64,000 nt of DNA from Diatrype stigma (lineage: Eukaryota; Ascomycota; Sordariomycetes; Xylariales; Diatrypaceae): assembly GCA_022225965.2 (NCBI GenBank), contig JAKJXP020000017.1:310001-374000 (forward strand), written 5' to 3'. Below the pieces are notes generated by a model. That model was not told where the DNA came from. It saw nothing but the letters and a program-made list of their open reading frames with translations, and made no database searches. Positions 1 through 12,310 of this stretch are shown piece after piece; position 1 is the stretch's first letter, and each line of letters starts with the position of its first letter. Position numbers and translations under genes: made by a program.

Positions 1-702
1 TCTTACATGCATGATACTAATTCCGAACACCCCCTATTCTTCCGCCCCTTTTCATCGGTTGTAGCTCTCCATGGCGGCTAGGTAGTTACCTTCAATACCT
101 AGGTGGACTACCATACCCATGTACCTACCCATCTAGGTACCTGCGCGGGTGCGCAGATTATACGTACGCAGGTAGTCAACGATGGATCTCCCTGCTCCAT
201 GTCCTTCTCCTGCCTTGCTTGGTACTTACCTACTGACCATGGTTTTCTTTCCTTTTTCTTCTTCTGGGGGCGGGGATGGGCGCTAATGACTCTTGGGGAG
301 GGGGGAGGGGGAGGGGGGCGAAGGAGGACCGCAGGGGCAAGTGTCAGTTGGAGTCAAAAAGGAAAGAAAAGAAAAGAAATGGGAAAAGCACAGCCCCGTG
401 AATGCGGCCTTGTTTTCGCTTTCGCGATCGGCCCGAAGGCCTGGGCTGGCTAGCCGAGAGACGAAAGGGAGGGGGAGGGGAGGAAAAAGAAAAGAAAAAG
501 GCATCGGCGTGACTGACTACATACATACTTACCTACATACATCGAACAACCCTAGCCGTTCAGACTCATGCACACGCACCGCATATGTGCTGGGGTTCTC
601 GCGATGCCCTCCCTAGGATGGATCGGGGCGACATGTGTGTGTATGGTAAGCTCGGCTGACTGCTTGGCTATGTACGAAGCCTTTCTCGGTTGCTTAAGGC
701 CG

Positions 703-738
703 TATCTCATCTCATCTCATCTCATATCATGTCATGTC
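703..738. repeat. ATCTC short tandem repeat
   Basis: Imperfect five-base ATCTC repeat that drifts into ATCATGTC-type copies. A GATCT/TGATC run follows at about 767-783. It is intergenic. Confidence 0.7.
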
Positions 739-1124
739 TCACACTTTTTGCTTTATGTTGGTCTAATCTGATCTGATCTGATCGTGGGTGTGATGCGAGA
801 CTAGGAAAGATGGAACGGAGAGGCTCAGTGAGTGAGTGGGTGGGCAATGGTAGCCGCGTCAGAAAGAAGAACAAAAATAAGAAAAGATCTAACTAGATTA
901 TTCGTGTTAGTTGTCACTCACGTTAGATCACTGTAGCTTCATTTTCCTTATTTTATTTTTCTTTCTGCCAGATCACGATTGAAGGATGTGTCTTTTCTTT
1001 GACACTGTATATCGTGAGAAGACGTGATTGATTGATGATGAGCAAGCAGCAAATCCATGTCCCCATGCATCCATGCATGGGGCTTTTCTTCCTTGGCACG
1101 TGATATGCTACTCATGCAAAGCTC

Positions 1125-1198
1125 TGCAGGGTGCAGGGTGCAGGGTGCAGGTGCAGGCGCAGGTGCAGATGCAGCTGGAGATGTAGATGCAGATGCAA
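1125..1198. repeat. GCAGGT/GCAGAT hexamer tract
   Basis: Six-to-seven-base units of the type GCAGGGT, GCAGGT and GCAGAT are repeated about ten times with drift. No gene overlaps it. Confidence 0.7.
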
Positions 1199-2516
1199 AT
1201 GGGGATCCTGTTTCATCGGGATACATCATCAATTCTAGCCCCTTCCTTCCCCTCTCCGTCAAGTCAAAATGGGCCAATATCACTCGTAATTAGTCCAGCG
1301 TGATCATCAATAGTAGAGAAGAGTTTGTTTAAAATGTCTCACTTCTTTTCTTTCTTCCGGTATTGCTACCGTCTAAGTCAGATAGGTACCTGGTTATTGC
1401 AATCGATCGGCTAAAATTATCCATTCAATCCAATCCAATCCAAATTCATCCCATACCATTGCCCACGCATGTCCGGGCTCTTTCTTCCCTTTTTGCCGTA
1501 GTAGATGAACTGATGCACTGCCCACTTTCTATGTACGACCGTGAGATGAGTCAAAAAAACCCCCTTGAATGCAGAGATATCAGGCAAATTATATGCAATG
1601 ATTCGCTCGCTCTCGGCTCAGACGATGCATGCATTCGCGCGGAACAAGACCAAAAGAAGAAGAGAAAAAGAACTGGTATCTCCTCCACGTTGCCCCCCCG
1701 AACCGAAGCCGGCTGGTACAGAAACCATGAAACTTGTGGCGGGATATCGGAAATAGACGATTGGTTGGCGTAAAAGGGTGCGGAGGTGGGACCGAAAGTG
1801 AAAGAACAGAAAAGGGGGTTCCTGGGAAACCCAGCCTGCCAATATATGCCAAACCCCGTAGAATGCCACGAAACTCCAATTATCCAAAAAGTCGAATATT
1901 ATCCACCCTTTCCAACCTGCCAACCTTCCCGATTGTATGTAATGCGGCCGATGAATAATCGATATGTGTGTAGCAGCAGATAGTATATATATCCGTGTAT
2001 ATGTATATATATATGTATATGTGCGTATGGTAAACGTAATTTCAGTATGTATATAGCACACGAAGCTCATAGGCTTCTACCGTTACAAGGGTGTTCTCGG
2101 GAGTACAAGGCCACAATTGTTGATAAGAGCGGGCACCCATCGTTCTGGTAGCAAGCCCGTGTTGTCTGAGTAGAGTAGAGTGTGGAGGTGTGCGCATCTG
2201 GAGTTATAGCCGGGAATGGCTACGGTGATCGTATGTCTGCGTCAGTGATGACGACATTGTAGTATATGTGAGAATGGGCAGATATATGCTGCAGCGCAGG
2301 ATATGCCATGTGCGAAGTGGTTTCCTGAATTGAGGAGTCATCTGGGGTGGCATGTGCCGCATGCTCCCGGTGTGAGTTGCACGCCACTCGTAGGGCCGTG
2401 ATCCAAGGCAGCCAACGTGTTAACATGCCGGTCAAAGCATGCTTTGCGCAGGAAGTGTATCCAAAAAGACATCTGTTAGCATAGCCGATTCCCTAGAATG
2501 CTAATAGCATTCATTG

Positions 2517-5500
2517 CTAGGGGTTTTGGTGGGATGGTGGCGGTGCGAAATGAGACGGCGCATAAACCGCGGGCGAACTGGGGACGTAGTTGTCACCAGG
2601 ATTTTGCATAGGAGGTAGAGGACCGCCACTCGCAGCACTCGAAAAGCTTGAACTGGCCCGAAGATCGATGTCATCCGGTCTGACGAGATCGAGGTCTCTC
2701 GCTAACCCGACCAAGATATTTCTATCAGCCATGAGCGCACTCGAGGGTAGCGCAACCATGTCAAAGAACGTGATAGTTCGAATGAAGAGGCTCGACAGGA
2801 GATCCGGATTTATGAACCTCGAGAGGAGCGGGTTCTTGAAACATGCGGCTAGAATTATCAGGTTTCCCCATTGACTACAGCAGAGGTTAGCGATAGGCCA
2901 ACGTTGGCGAAGATCTAGGTGGCTAGGAACTTACGCATGAGCTGTACCAAAGACGTTAGTGATGATGAGTCGTTGGCTAGCATCTAGCCCATGGAATGCT
3001 CGTGTGCTCTCTATCAAAGCATGAATGCCTAGACGGGCGAAGTTCAATATTCGAGGGTCGACGTTCGGGAGCATCTGACCACCGAAGTCGAAACCCATAG
3101 CTGCCCAATCCTCGGGTTGTGGCGGGCGACCACCTAGCATCGGCGCTTGTGATCCCTCGGATTCGAGAATAGCCCGGATGTAAAGCCGGTAGATGATGAC
3201 TTGGGAACCCCAATACTTCGCACGTAATCTGGCCGAGAGGATATCGTCCGCAGGGGGGTCTTCTTCGTTCCATCTGTAATCTGCAGGTACCCACATATCC
3301 CTGGCGTCCCTGAGCTCGGCTTGGATGCTACGAATTCCCGATTCGACCTCTGGATCTTCTACCATCTGTCTGGGATCCCCGCTCCTTTTCTGGTCGTAGA
3401 GAAGGTTATGAACCTGGTTCAGCTTCTTGCGCAAGTATAGCTGCGCGCTATAGCCTTGTAAAACACGCGTCGAAAATCCTTGGCTATTAGCAAGTACAAG
3501 ATTCGGATACGGCATTTGATCCTCATGCTGCATGATAGGCGATTGAGCGAGCGGCAACTCGGCTAGAATATCGCTGTGGGTATTGTTAGTAACATGGTTT
3601 ACCCGCTACTGGCACGAATGGTTTCACCTCTCTAGTTGTAGACAGGTCCAAAAGGCAAAGGCCAGTTGGTTGTCCCTCCTGGTTTCTATAGTCTTTGTCT
3701 CATCCTTCAAACGGGAGAGGCGTTTGAGACTCCTATGGTCAATGTGTCAGCGTTTCTGTCGTGGATATGTGGATTGTGTACTCACGGTCGCAGGATGGCG
3801 TGCAGCCTAGTACTCGCAAGGTTGATGTACGACCAACTCTCGATGATACGACCCAGCTGGCCATGATATAGACCAGCAAGTATTAGCACATATACATGTT
3901 TCAGATTGTGGCCACCGATGTGACTCCCTATGATATCGGTTGCCAGCGCGAAGTACTCGAGACCAGGTATTACATCAAAATTCCTCTTGATCTGGACGCC
4001 CTTAGCGTTCGGCGGTGCCCCTTGAACTGACGGTCTTCTGCTTGGAATACCTCGCTCGATTTCCCTCGGGGATGGCAAGCCGGATGATTGAGATTGTGAC
4101 AACAAGCCTGGTGGTGAGCCTTGGAGAGGTGAAACTGGAAATCCGTTGCGAATCAACGGAGAATTGGCCGATGGGATATCAGGTGATTCACGGACCACAT
4201 CGGGAATACGATCTCGGTGAAGGCAGATCTTGCCAAGGGCGAGGACAAGAAGGACTAGAGCACTATGTATGCTTCGGTACGGTCGGCCAGGTTTTTGGAA
4301 CGGGACTCCTGGGTTGGGCTCGTCGGCAGCTGGTGATCGTTTCCTTTTGGTCCCTGCCTCGGCGAAGGCGGGCACCGAAGATGCGGGTTGATTGACGAAT
4401 CTCGCAGATGAGCTCGTTTTAGGTTGCTTCGGCCTTGAAGGCGGTAACGTCTCGAGGAAGAGCTTTACCATTGCGTCGAGTTCCTTCGGTATAATAATAG
4501 GGTGCATGTTGAGGATATGCTCCTTGAAGCTCGCAACGTAGTCCCACACCCTACCCGGGTCGTAGTCTGGGTTCCCCTCCATATTTATAACGCCTCCCTT
4601 ATAATGCAGTCCGGGTGAGGGGCTCACGCCGCCTAATTGACCCCAAACCTCACCTAACGGGGCCGGAGACGCAATATCCGAGTAATCGTCATGAACGTCC
4701 GTCATCGCATGGTCGGCCTGGCTGTTGAATTCCACCGCACGAATCTCTTGATCGAAGCCTTCGCCGTACCCAAATACCCGGATCATACCTCGCTGCATTT
4801 CTTGGCGAATCGGAAATTCTTCCACGTGACGGATCTTCTCCGCCTCTAGCAGGTGGTAGACCATCTTGCTAATTGGCCCCCATTTGAGTAATAATCCAGC
4901 TAGAGTTGTATGTATCGGGGGCATTGCTGGTCTGCCTGGTTCAACCGGAGGACCTGGCGGGTCTTCCATAACATCGTCATCGACCCCTCGGAGCGTTGCT
5001 TGTGCCTCATCAACAGTTAACAAAGGTCCTACGAGAGTCGCGGTCGGAGAGGTAGCCGCATCGTCTCCACCCTCCTCTTTACTCGTCAACGCAGGCGACG
5101 ACGGCGGTATATCATTCCTATCTTCGTCTCCCTCAACAGATTCTATTTTCGTGTCGGCCGTCGCGTTCAGACGTCTCAGCGCCGACTCCATACCACTAAC
5201 GCGTTGTTCCAACTTTTTCATCATGGCAAAACCACTAGTCATTTCATCCTTCATGAATGCAAGCATTTCTAATATATCTGCCGTAGCTTTGTCCGGCCTA
5301 GGATAGCATTAGTACTGACCCTGCACCGGGACCCTCTCACCACTCACTGCTTTACTGTTGGCTCCCGGTAATTGCACTTCACGCCTTTCTCTTTGCAGTT
5401 TTTGCAAGGTTTCGTCTCGTCGCACTTCGCCTTGAGCTGTCTACAGCTGTCGCAGGCCTGATCACACATATTAGTGACCTATAATGTTGGAGAAGAAAGA

Positions 5501-6167
5501 AAAATCGCACCTGAGATGCACGTTGCGCCTTTCGCTTAGCACTCTGGATCTCCAACTGGGCGGGATATAGTGGCTGATTCGGAGGCGGGTGACCATAGAC
5601 CGGGCCACTGTCGTATTGAGGATGATGAGGGACGGGCGTTGGTGGGTAACTGGGAGGAGGGGGCCGGTAGATGGTAGGCGAAGGCGCCATCGGCGGGCCG
5701 TTGTCGAAACTCATAGGCCGTCGAGGGTCATCCGGATGCTGGGCAAGATGTGGCGGAGGACCATGTGGGCCAGGCGGGAGGCTGTCTATCACGTTGCCGG
5801 TGGAATTCGGCCTGCGAAGATGAGGCAAGGGCGTCTCTTCGCCCGGATCTCTCTTCACAACGGGATCTCGCGGTGGATATGCGGGAGGATATGGTGGGTG
5901 CGCTGGCGAAGGGGGCGGCGGCTGTCGATGAGGATCCTGCATCGGCGCATAGAACTCGGGTTCATGTTGGCGACGATCGTCGGGATGGTGCTGGGCCGGC
6001 GCTGGAGGAGGCTCTGCAGGACGGGAGTATGGATGTTGAGGCTGATATGGACCATGCGCGGAATGGTGTGGTGTAGGATGTGGGAGTGATACACCGTGCT
6101 GTGTTCCGGTAGACCATGAACTAGTCGAGAGACGAGGACGCTTCGTCTCGGGCGGTGCAGGCTCCAT
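2517..6167 (-). CDS. Zn2Cys6 fungal-type transcription factor
   Basis: Six exons: 6167-5511, 5457-5348, 5297-3786, 3732-3628, 3573-2935 and 2874-2517. Together they give 1126 residues with all phases consistent. Residues 1-210 are Pro/His/Tyr-rich and probably disordered. The zinc cluster lies at about residues 221-247 with spacing C-x2-C-x6-C-x5-C-x2-C-x6-C, and intron 1 falls immediately before its first Cys. A short heptad-like segment follows (KDEM...MKKLEQRVSGMESALRRL), as in the dimerisation linkers of this family. The rest resembles the fungal-specific transcription factor middle homology region, with segments such as FWTCLQLESDILAELPL and a C-terminal NPLLSRFINPDLL block. It is expected to be a nuclear DNA-binding regulator. 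Its targets cannot be inferred from sequence, and the neighbours (a gene desert and an rDNA factor) give no hint. The family call is secure; I assign no ortholog name. Confidence 0.93.
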
Positions 6168-7171
6168 GCTTGTGGTGATATATGCGCACAGTCATGCAAG
6201 CTGTATGAAGACACAAGTGGTCAGGCAACGCCGATACTGGGCGAGGCGGCCATGGAAAGCGCTCAGAGAGACGGAAAGGTCCAGGATAGAGCAGCAACGG
6301 TTTCAAAGGCTGACAAGGTACCTCGCTGCTACTCGGGCAGTGCGCCGAGCAGACGGGGGGTGTGGAGAGGCGGGTTCTGATGGTGTCGCAAGTCTTCTTA
6401 TTGGCGAGTGATGACATATGAAGAAGGGTCGGTGTACAACAAGAATAGGAAGCTAGATGGATGGAGCCTGTCACTTTGCTCGCTCGTCGAGTAGAACCGC
6501 GTCGAGGGCGTCCCAGTTGTCTGGTCGAAGCTCGACACTAGAGAACGAACCCCAGCGCCCAAAGACACGGAGGATCAGCAGTTGGGCAGAGACGAAGCTA
6601 CATCACCCTCCAAAGACCGTTGCTGGGTGTGTGCGGTGCGCGCTGAGGGGGGACAGACTTCGAGGTAGCTGAGTAGCTGAGTAGGTACGAATAGCAGGTC
6701 CACGGAAAGGGTCAGAGTGTTTTGGCCCAAATCCAAGAAGCCGATAAAACAAGCCAAAACAAGTGGGTAAGCAAGATATGTCGCCTGGCCTGCTCGGCGC
6801 TCACGGATCTTGAGGATATGTACAACGATAGGTACGAAGTACAGGAGAGTACAATGGATACCCCCAAGACTCTTCGCCTCGCAAGAGAACCTAGCACCTA
6901 GTCGAAGTACTGGCCCTGCCAAAGAGCGCCGCCTCTCAAGAAGGGAACTAAGGGAGCAGGGGGTGGACGCGACCAGGGTCCAGCATACATACGATCGATG
7001 GTAGTAAATTACAGAAGTACACACACTCTCTCTCACTCACTCACCCACTTAGTCCCGAAGTCGAATGTGGATGCTGACAATCCCAGACAGGTGGTGGTTG
7101 ATGATGAGTGACCCCAGCCAATGTCTCCTCTCCTGTCTTCCTACCCCTCGTCCTGTTTGTTCTGTTCGTCA
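6168..7171. other. 5' flank of the Zn2Cys6 gene, no other gene seen
   Basis: Upstream region of the minus-strand regulator, running to the hAT element. I see no recognisable gene. It presumably contains the promoter and 5' UTR of that gene, but I cannot point to a specific element. Confidence 0.5.
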
Positions 7172-7179
7172 CTTGCGCG
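7172..7179. repeat. Target site duplication of the hAT element, left copy
   Basis: CTTGCGCG directly abuts the CAGGG terminus. The same eight bases follow the right terminus at 7997-8004. This fixes the element boundaries and suggests the insertion is not very old, since both copies are still identical. Confidence 0.9.
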
Positions 7180-7996
7180 CAGGGTATTCAAATACTGATA
7201 CTGATACTGACTGATGTGGGTATCAGTATCAGTATCAGTAATACTACAGTAATACTGATACTGACAAAATCAACTCTTTAATTACGTAACGCAGTATATT
7301 AAAAGCATATGCATTCGATAGCGTTTTTTTTATTAATTCTTATACTGAAATAATATTTTAATTTCATTAACGATACGTATTTTATTATATATTTTAAAGT
7401 TTTAATAAATTTTAAAAAATAATATATAATAATATTATATATAATATTATATAAATAATATATTATTCGAATTATAAAAATTTATAGATTTTTATAATAT
7501 AATATATATAATAATAAAATTTATATATACGTTATTATTAAAAGTATTTATATAAGTATAAATTTAATTTTTATAATATAAATAATAAATATTATATAAA
7601 ACGTTTTATTTTAATAAATTTAATAAATTTAACGTAATATTATAAACGTTAAAATAAAGCAAAATATATATGTTATATATAAAACCGTATATACGACGTA
7701 TTTGCGTTGCTTATTTATTAGCGCCGTTTTCTTATCTCTTATCTTATCTCTTATCTTTTTAAAATTATATATTAAAATACCACTATAACTTTATATATAA
7801 AATAGGTATAAAAAAACGAATAATACCATTCGAATCCTTATTTTTTAAGGATTAAAATGATATAAAATTTGTATTTATAACGTAAAGTTTATTTATATCA
7901 GTATACTGTAGTATACTGATACTGATACTGATACTGACTGAAGTGGGTATCAGTATCAGTCAGTATCAGTTACTGACGTATTTTTTGAATACCCTG
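7180..7996. mobile_element. hAT-type non-autonomous DNA transposon (MITE-like)
   Basis: An 817-bp element bounded by 13-bp terminal inverted repeats: CAGGGTATTCAAA at 7180-7192 and its reverse complement at 7984-7996. It is flanked by identical 8-bp target duplications, CTTGCGCG at 7172-7179 and 7997-8004. TIRs starting CAGGG with an 8-bp duplication are the hallmark of the hAT superfamily. Just inside each end lies a 40-bp copy of a near-palindrome built of GATACT/AGTATC units around a GTGGG core (7194-7233 and 7921-7960, one mismatch), like subterminal transposase-binding repeats. The interior (about 7262-7900) is extremely AT-rich and has no open frame, so the element cannot code for its own transposase. 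The ends and duplication are read directly; the superfamily is inferred from them. Confidence 0.9.
7262..7900. other. AT island with RIP-like composition inside the hAT element
   Basis: Runs of TATA, AATA and TTTAAA dominate, with very few G or C bases. Composition changes sharply at the subterminal repeats on both sides. No frame is open. The pattern fits repeat-induced C-to-T mutation of a multicopy element. That reading is inference: an intrinsically AT-rich filler would look similar. Confidence 0.6.
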
Positions 7997-8004
7997 CTTG
8001 CGCG
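7997..8004. repeat. Target site duplication of the hAT element, right copy
   Basis: CTTGCGCG directly follows the CCCTG terminus and is identical to 7172-7179. Beyond it the flanks continue as ordinary mixed-composition DNA. Confidence 0.9.
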
Positions 8005-8474
8005 CAGACAATGCACGGCCGGACCAGCCTGTCGACTATGACACGGACAGGCAGACAGACACGGACAGGCACAGACACGCCTCCAGCACGGAGGAGCAGT
8101 AGGTATGGTGCTGGTAGTCGGGTAGTTTGGGGGGGAAGAGAGGCTACACCCAGGGATTACCGACCGAACTCGTGGGTAGTGGCCGCTGTAGAGCGGTGTG
8201 GAAAAGAAGACGGACACAATTGCGAATTGCAATGAGGGCCTCGAAAACTGACGGCGCCAAGCAAGCAGATTTGTGGAGGCTTTTGTAAATGTGCATCTAC
8301 TACTGTGACTGGCCAGCCGTAGCCGTAGCAGCCTGCCTTGGGGGCATCGACACAAAAACGTCGAACTGCAATGCAATGGAAGTGGTTATTGTACAGTAGC
8401 TACTACGCCGTAGTATGAATTGTACAGTACAGTACGTGAGCTACGGCAACTAAATCCCGAGCCACATGGGAAGA

Positions 8475-8517
8475 CGATGGCAGATGGCAGATGGCAGATG
8501 GCAGATGGCAGATGGTA
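8475..8517. repeat. CAGATGG tandem repeat
   Basis: A seven-base CAGATGG unit is repeated about six times with little drift, followed by two GGCAGCAC-type copies. Intergenic. Confidence 0.8.
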
Positions 8518-10885
8518 GACGGCAGCACGGCAGCACGCCTTGAACCTGAGGATTAGGGCTTTAGGGGGGGGGGGTATGGGTATACGCTCTCCGCTCCTCA
8601 AGGATCCGATCTCCTCCACGCTCGCTTCTTCGGTGGGCTAGGTAAGTATGCTTTGTAGATTGTCGATTGTAGATGTATATAGATGGGTAAATCAGATATA
8701 CTGGACAGGACTAGGGACTGGGTGACAACTGGGTGACTGGGTTCGGGGGAAGTGATAAGGAGAACTGGAGGTAGGTGCCCAGCCCTGGAGGTGCCCAGGT
8801 GGTGGGTGTGATCGGGAACGGAAAATGGCGGGACAGATGCCAAGGCTGGAGATACTACTACGTAATGAAGAATAAGGTGGGCAGGTAGGTAAGACGTAAG
8901 TAACTTCGAGGCTCTCAAGGTCAAGGCAGACGGACAGACTTCTTCCCAGCTTCAAGCTTTCAGGACACGCTTTCAGGACAGCCGGGACAGCTGGGACAGG
9001 AAGCGAAAAGGAATGAGATGAAAGCAGCAGAAAGGACGACGCGGGCAACGAGCTACCGATGAGCTACCGGGAGACGCTGTGAGCCAGTGTCAGAGGTGTT
9101 TGCGCTAGTAGGCCTCGTCTTTGGCTTGGAAGCAGAACAGCTAACAACAGCTAACAACAGCTAGGCCAATTGCAATGTCAGCTATGGCGGACAGGCAGGG
9201 AGCAAGTGGCAGGCTGATGGGGTCATGGAACGAGTTGAGAAGCTTGATTGTGTTTCTGTTGCTAACAGTTGCTCACTAGCTGCTGCCAGTCTCCAGGCTT
9301 GCCAGGCTACTGCTGCTGACTGATGGATGAGATTGAAAAGGTGGATACGGGAGCAGATGAGATAGCAGGCACTTGGCAGCCAGGATAGCTAAAGTCAGGG
9401 AGTGGGGTATAGCAGTCATGGGGTGGAGAAGTTGGCCGACCGACAACGGTTCGTCAATTTCACTAAGTCAATTTCACTAAGCACAACCTGGGCCTTATAA
9501 GGGTGCAACAGCTGGTACGTCCGGATAAGTAGGTCCAGCACGCATTCAGCACATTTATGTACATACATACTCCCATACTATTATGTATACTACCTGTTAT
9601 GTATGTCTATACCAGGTACGCAGTTGCGGAAGCCGGTGATGACTGATGCGGCTCCGACTGTTGCGGTCCCGACTTATGACAGGGTTGGATTTTATACATA
9701 AGTAACTTTACGAAATATAGCATGGCAGCAGAACATGGCAGCAAAACATGGCCGTATCAAAGCATCTCATATCGTGCCTCCATGAGTTCGATATATTTCC
9801 CCCTTGCCCCCCCTTTCTCGGCATTGTAGTCCACCCGATGAGATGATTTAAGAGTTTATGCGCACGTCCACATGCCTACGTCAATACTTTGCGAGCCATA
9901 GGTCGATACCAGGCATTTTATCTTCCCTAGGTATGTACGTTGCAGTGAGGAAACGGCCAGGTATTATGGCTTTGTATACTTTAGGTAAGTCAGATTGGTC
10001 ATGTCGCTCGCCTCCGAGTGGCACGGAGGGGCGGTGTCAGACAGGCTGGGCAAGCTGGAGATGGAGAAGTGCGCACGCAGTCTGGGGCAAAGGCTTGATA
10101 GGTGACACCAGTGGGTCTCTGCCTGTTGCAGCTTTGAGGCCGTGGTCATCTTCATCCAAATTCATTACGTGCATATGTGAGGCCGGCAGGTAACACAGAA
10201 GGGCTGATGATATTCAGGTAGTTGAAAAGAGGTCCTCTCTAGGTTTATATTGGACATCACAATAAGCGTATGTTTCAAGTTTAAACACCCTATGATATGT
10301 ACACATAATACGTCATGACCATATTCTCAAGACTTCAGATGGGATATGGTTTTGGATGCCTTGCTTAGGCGAGACAGGTTAACTAAGGGTGAAAATCATA
10401 CTTACACATGGCTTTGAGTTTGGTCAGTCGATCCAGGGCCAACGGTTCCCCATCTACTGTGTATATGTATATCAAGCGGAACAGTTGAGTAAAAGTGAGA
10501 CAGGCTTCACTGATCCACGATGATGAGAGAGACCCAAGACAGTCCACTGCCCTTACCAATGAGGGAATCGTATCGTGATCAACGATAGCGGGTCAACTAG
10601 TTGTTAAGTGAGATATCAGCCAGCAGTGAGAACTTTCATGTCCCGCCGTAAAATAAATGACATGAGATGGCAGAACAAGTCCCTACGTACATCTCCGTCA
10701 AGGATAGTTATGTCAATACGGTAAAAGGCCGAAAGCTGTACAGGCGTGCCCAGCCAACCACGCATATCACCAGTGGTGAACAGAGAAGCTCCGATGTGAC
10801 GAATGCTGAGCAGATTGTGATATAGCTCTAGAGGCCGAGGATTTGGCGCGTCTAAGGCGTTACTTCACACGTGCATTTCGTAAGA

Positions 10886-10953
10886 GGTATGTAGGTATGT
10901 AGGTATGTAGGTATGTAGGTATGTAGGTATGTATGTAGGTACCTAGGTAGGTT
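10886..10953. repeat. GTAG/GTATGTAG microsatellite
   Basis: A GGTATGTA octamer is repeated about six times and passes into TAGGTACCTAGGTAGG. It is the longest of the TAGGTA-type patches in the window. Confidence 0.85.
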
Positions 10954-12267
10954 GCGGGCTGGGCTGGCTGGCCTGGTTGGAGGGGTTGCTGCCGATGACC
11001 CCACTCCCCCAACTGCTACACTGCCGTACATACCGACCATTCAGGCTCCAAGATCTGCGTTTAGTTCCGGTTCGAAAAGATCTTTGGGAGCCTGGAAGCC
11101 AGGAAGCCCAATGTGACGGGACCCCTCCCCTTTCACGACCATGGCCATGGCCATTAAGCTACCTTGCTAGCTACCTTAGCAGTGTTGCAGCTTGCAACTT
11201 GCAACTTGCAACGTCGTAGGCTAGGATCCTCGGATCCTCTGTCAATCTCTCGAGAGATAGATGCCAATTGCCGGGTCGAGCAACCGTCCAGCCACCCTGC
11301 GTAACGTCTACCAGCCTTGATCATATGCTGAGAGCCTGCGGATGCATGCTATTTTTTAGTCTACCTACACTGTAGGTATCTCCCGAGAAATAGTGGGTGG
11401 ATATGCACCGACCTTGCAAGAGTTCTCTTATACGTTCTGTATTAAGCAAGGAAATGCCGTCACTCCTAACATCCCAGCATCAGCAACAGGTACTGTGGAG
11501 TTCTTGAAGCTTGCTGACAGTGCGTTACTACGTAGTACGTGGGATAAAGAATCCTAGGAGCTATACTGTTATAGGGACTACACGCTGGCAAGCACATGAT
11601 CTATACTCGATACTCGACTATACTTTATCTCACGATGTAGTGATACTGAACGGCAAGTTCCGTACTCAACCTACCTACCTACCTACCTGCGTGCCCAGCT
11701 ACATCACATATGTAGAGAATGCAGACAGGCCTCTTTTGAGGCGGCAGAGGCTGCATGATGAAGTAAACCATTCGCTGCAAAGCGTAACTACCTACATATG
11801 TGCATGTAGGTAAGATCCGGGTTTGCAAGTGCAAGTGCCAAGTGCAAGTGCAAGCCCCCAAGCCCCCTCGTATGCAGGTCTTCTTACATGGATATGTGCA
11901 TTTGCTATTGGAGAACCTGGATGATAAATACAGGTAGGCAGGTGTGGTGGGCGGCGGGTGTCGTCTTGGCAAGGCTATGCAGCCAATACGGCAGCGCCAT
12001 TCTGGTGTGAGCAAGCTGCCAGGAAGCTCAAGCTGCACAGGAGACAGGAAGCCATACTGTAACCAGCAGCCTAGGTATGTAGGTATAGTATGTAGGTACA
12101 GTATGTAGGTATAGTATATACCTAGGTATGCATATGTGTGTGTAGCACAGTCAATGGAAGACAGTGAACTACAGCTCACTTGTAGCAGATTCTCGGGATT
12201 TACCTTGATGATTTGCTACCTACTTGGGTAGATTAATTGACACCTATCCAATAAGCTTTGTAGGCCT

Positions 12268-12310
12268 TGGTGGACATGGTGGACATGGTGGACATAGTGG
12301 ACATAGTGGA
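12268..12310. repeat. GGTGGACAT 9-bp tandem repeat
   Basis: Nearly five copies of a nine-base unit, with GGTGGACAT changing to AGTGGACAT in the later copies. No gene overlaps it. Confidence 0.8.

Larger units (their letters stand above)
1..2516. other. Gene-free flank with simple repeats
   Basis: I find no convincing gene here. Open frames are short, overlap on both strands and have no family signature. The stretch holds G-rich and A/G-rich low-complexity DNA (about 290-500), an ATCTC repeat (703-738), a GCAGGT/GCAGAT-type hexamer tract (1125-1198), AT dinucleotide runs near 1985-2025 and scattered TACCTA motifs. Positions 2109-2126 resemble the terminal repeat of the MITE at 51107-51364. 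The right end is probably the 3' flank of the minus-strand transcription factor gene. Confidence 0.6.

Noticed and set aside
1618..2070. A 150-codon minus-strand frame rich in Tyr/Ile/Thr
   Set aside because: The N-terminal part is encoded by a TATA/TGTA dinucleotide run; no family resemblance.
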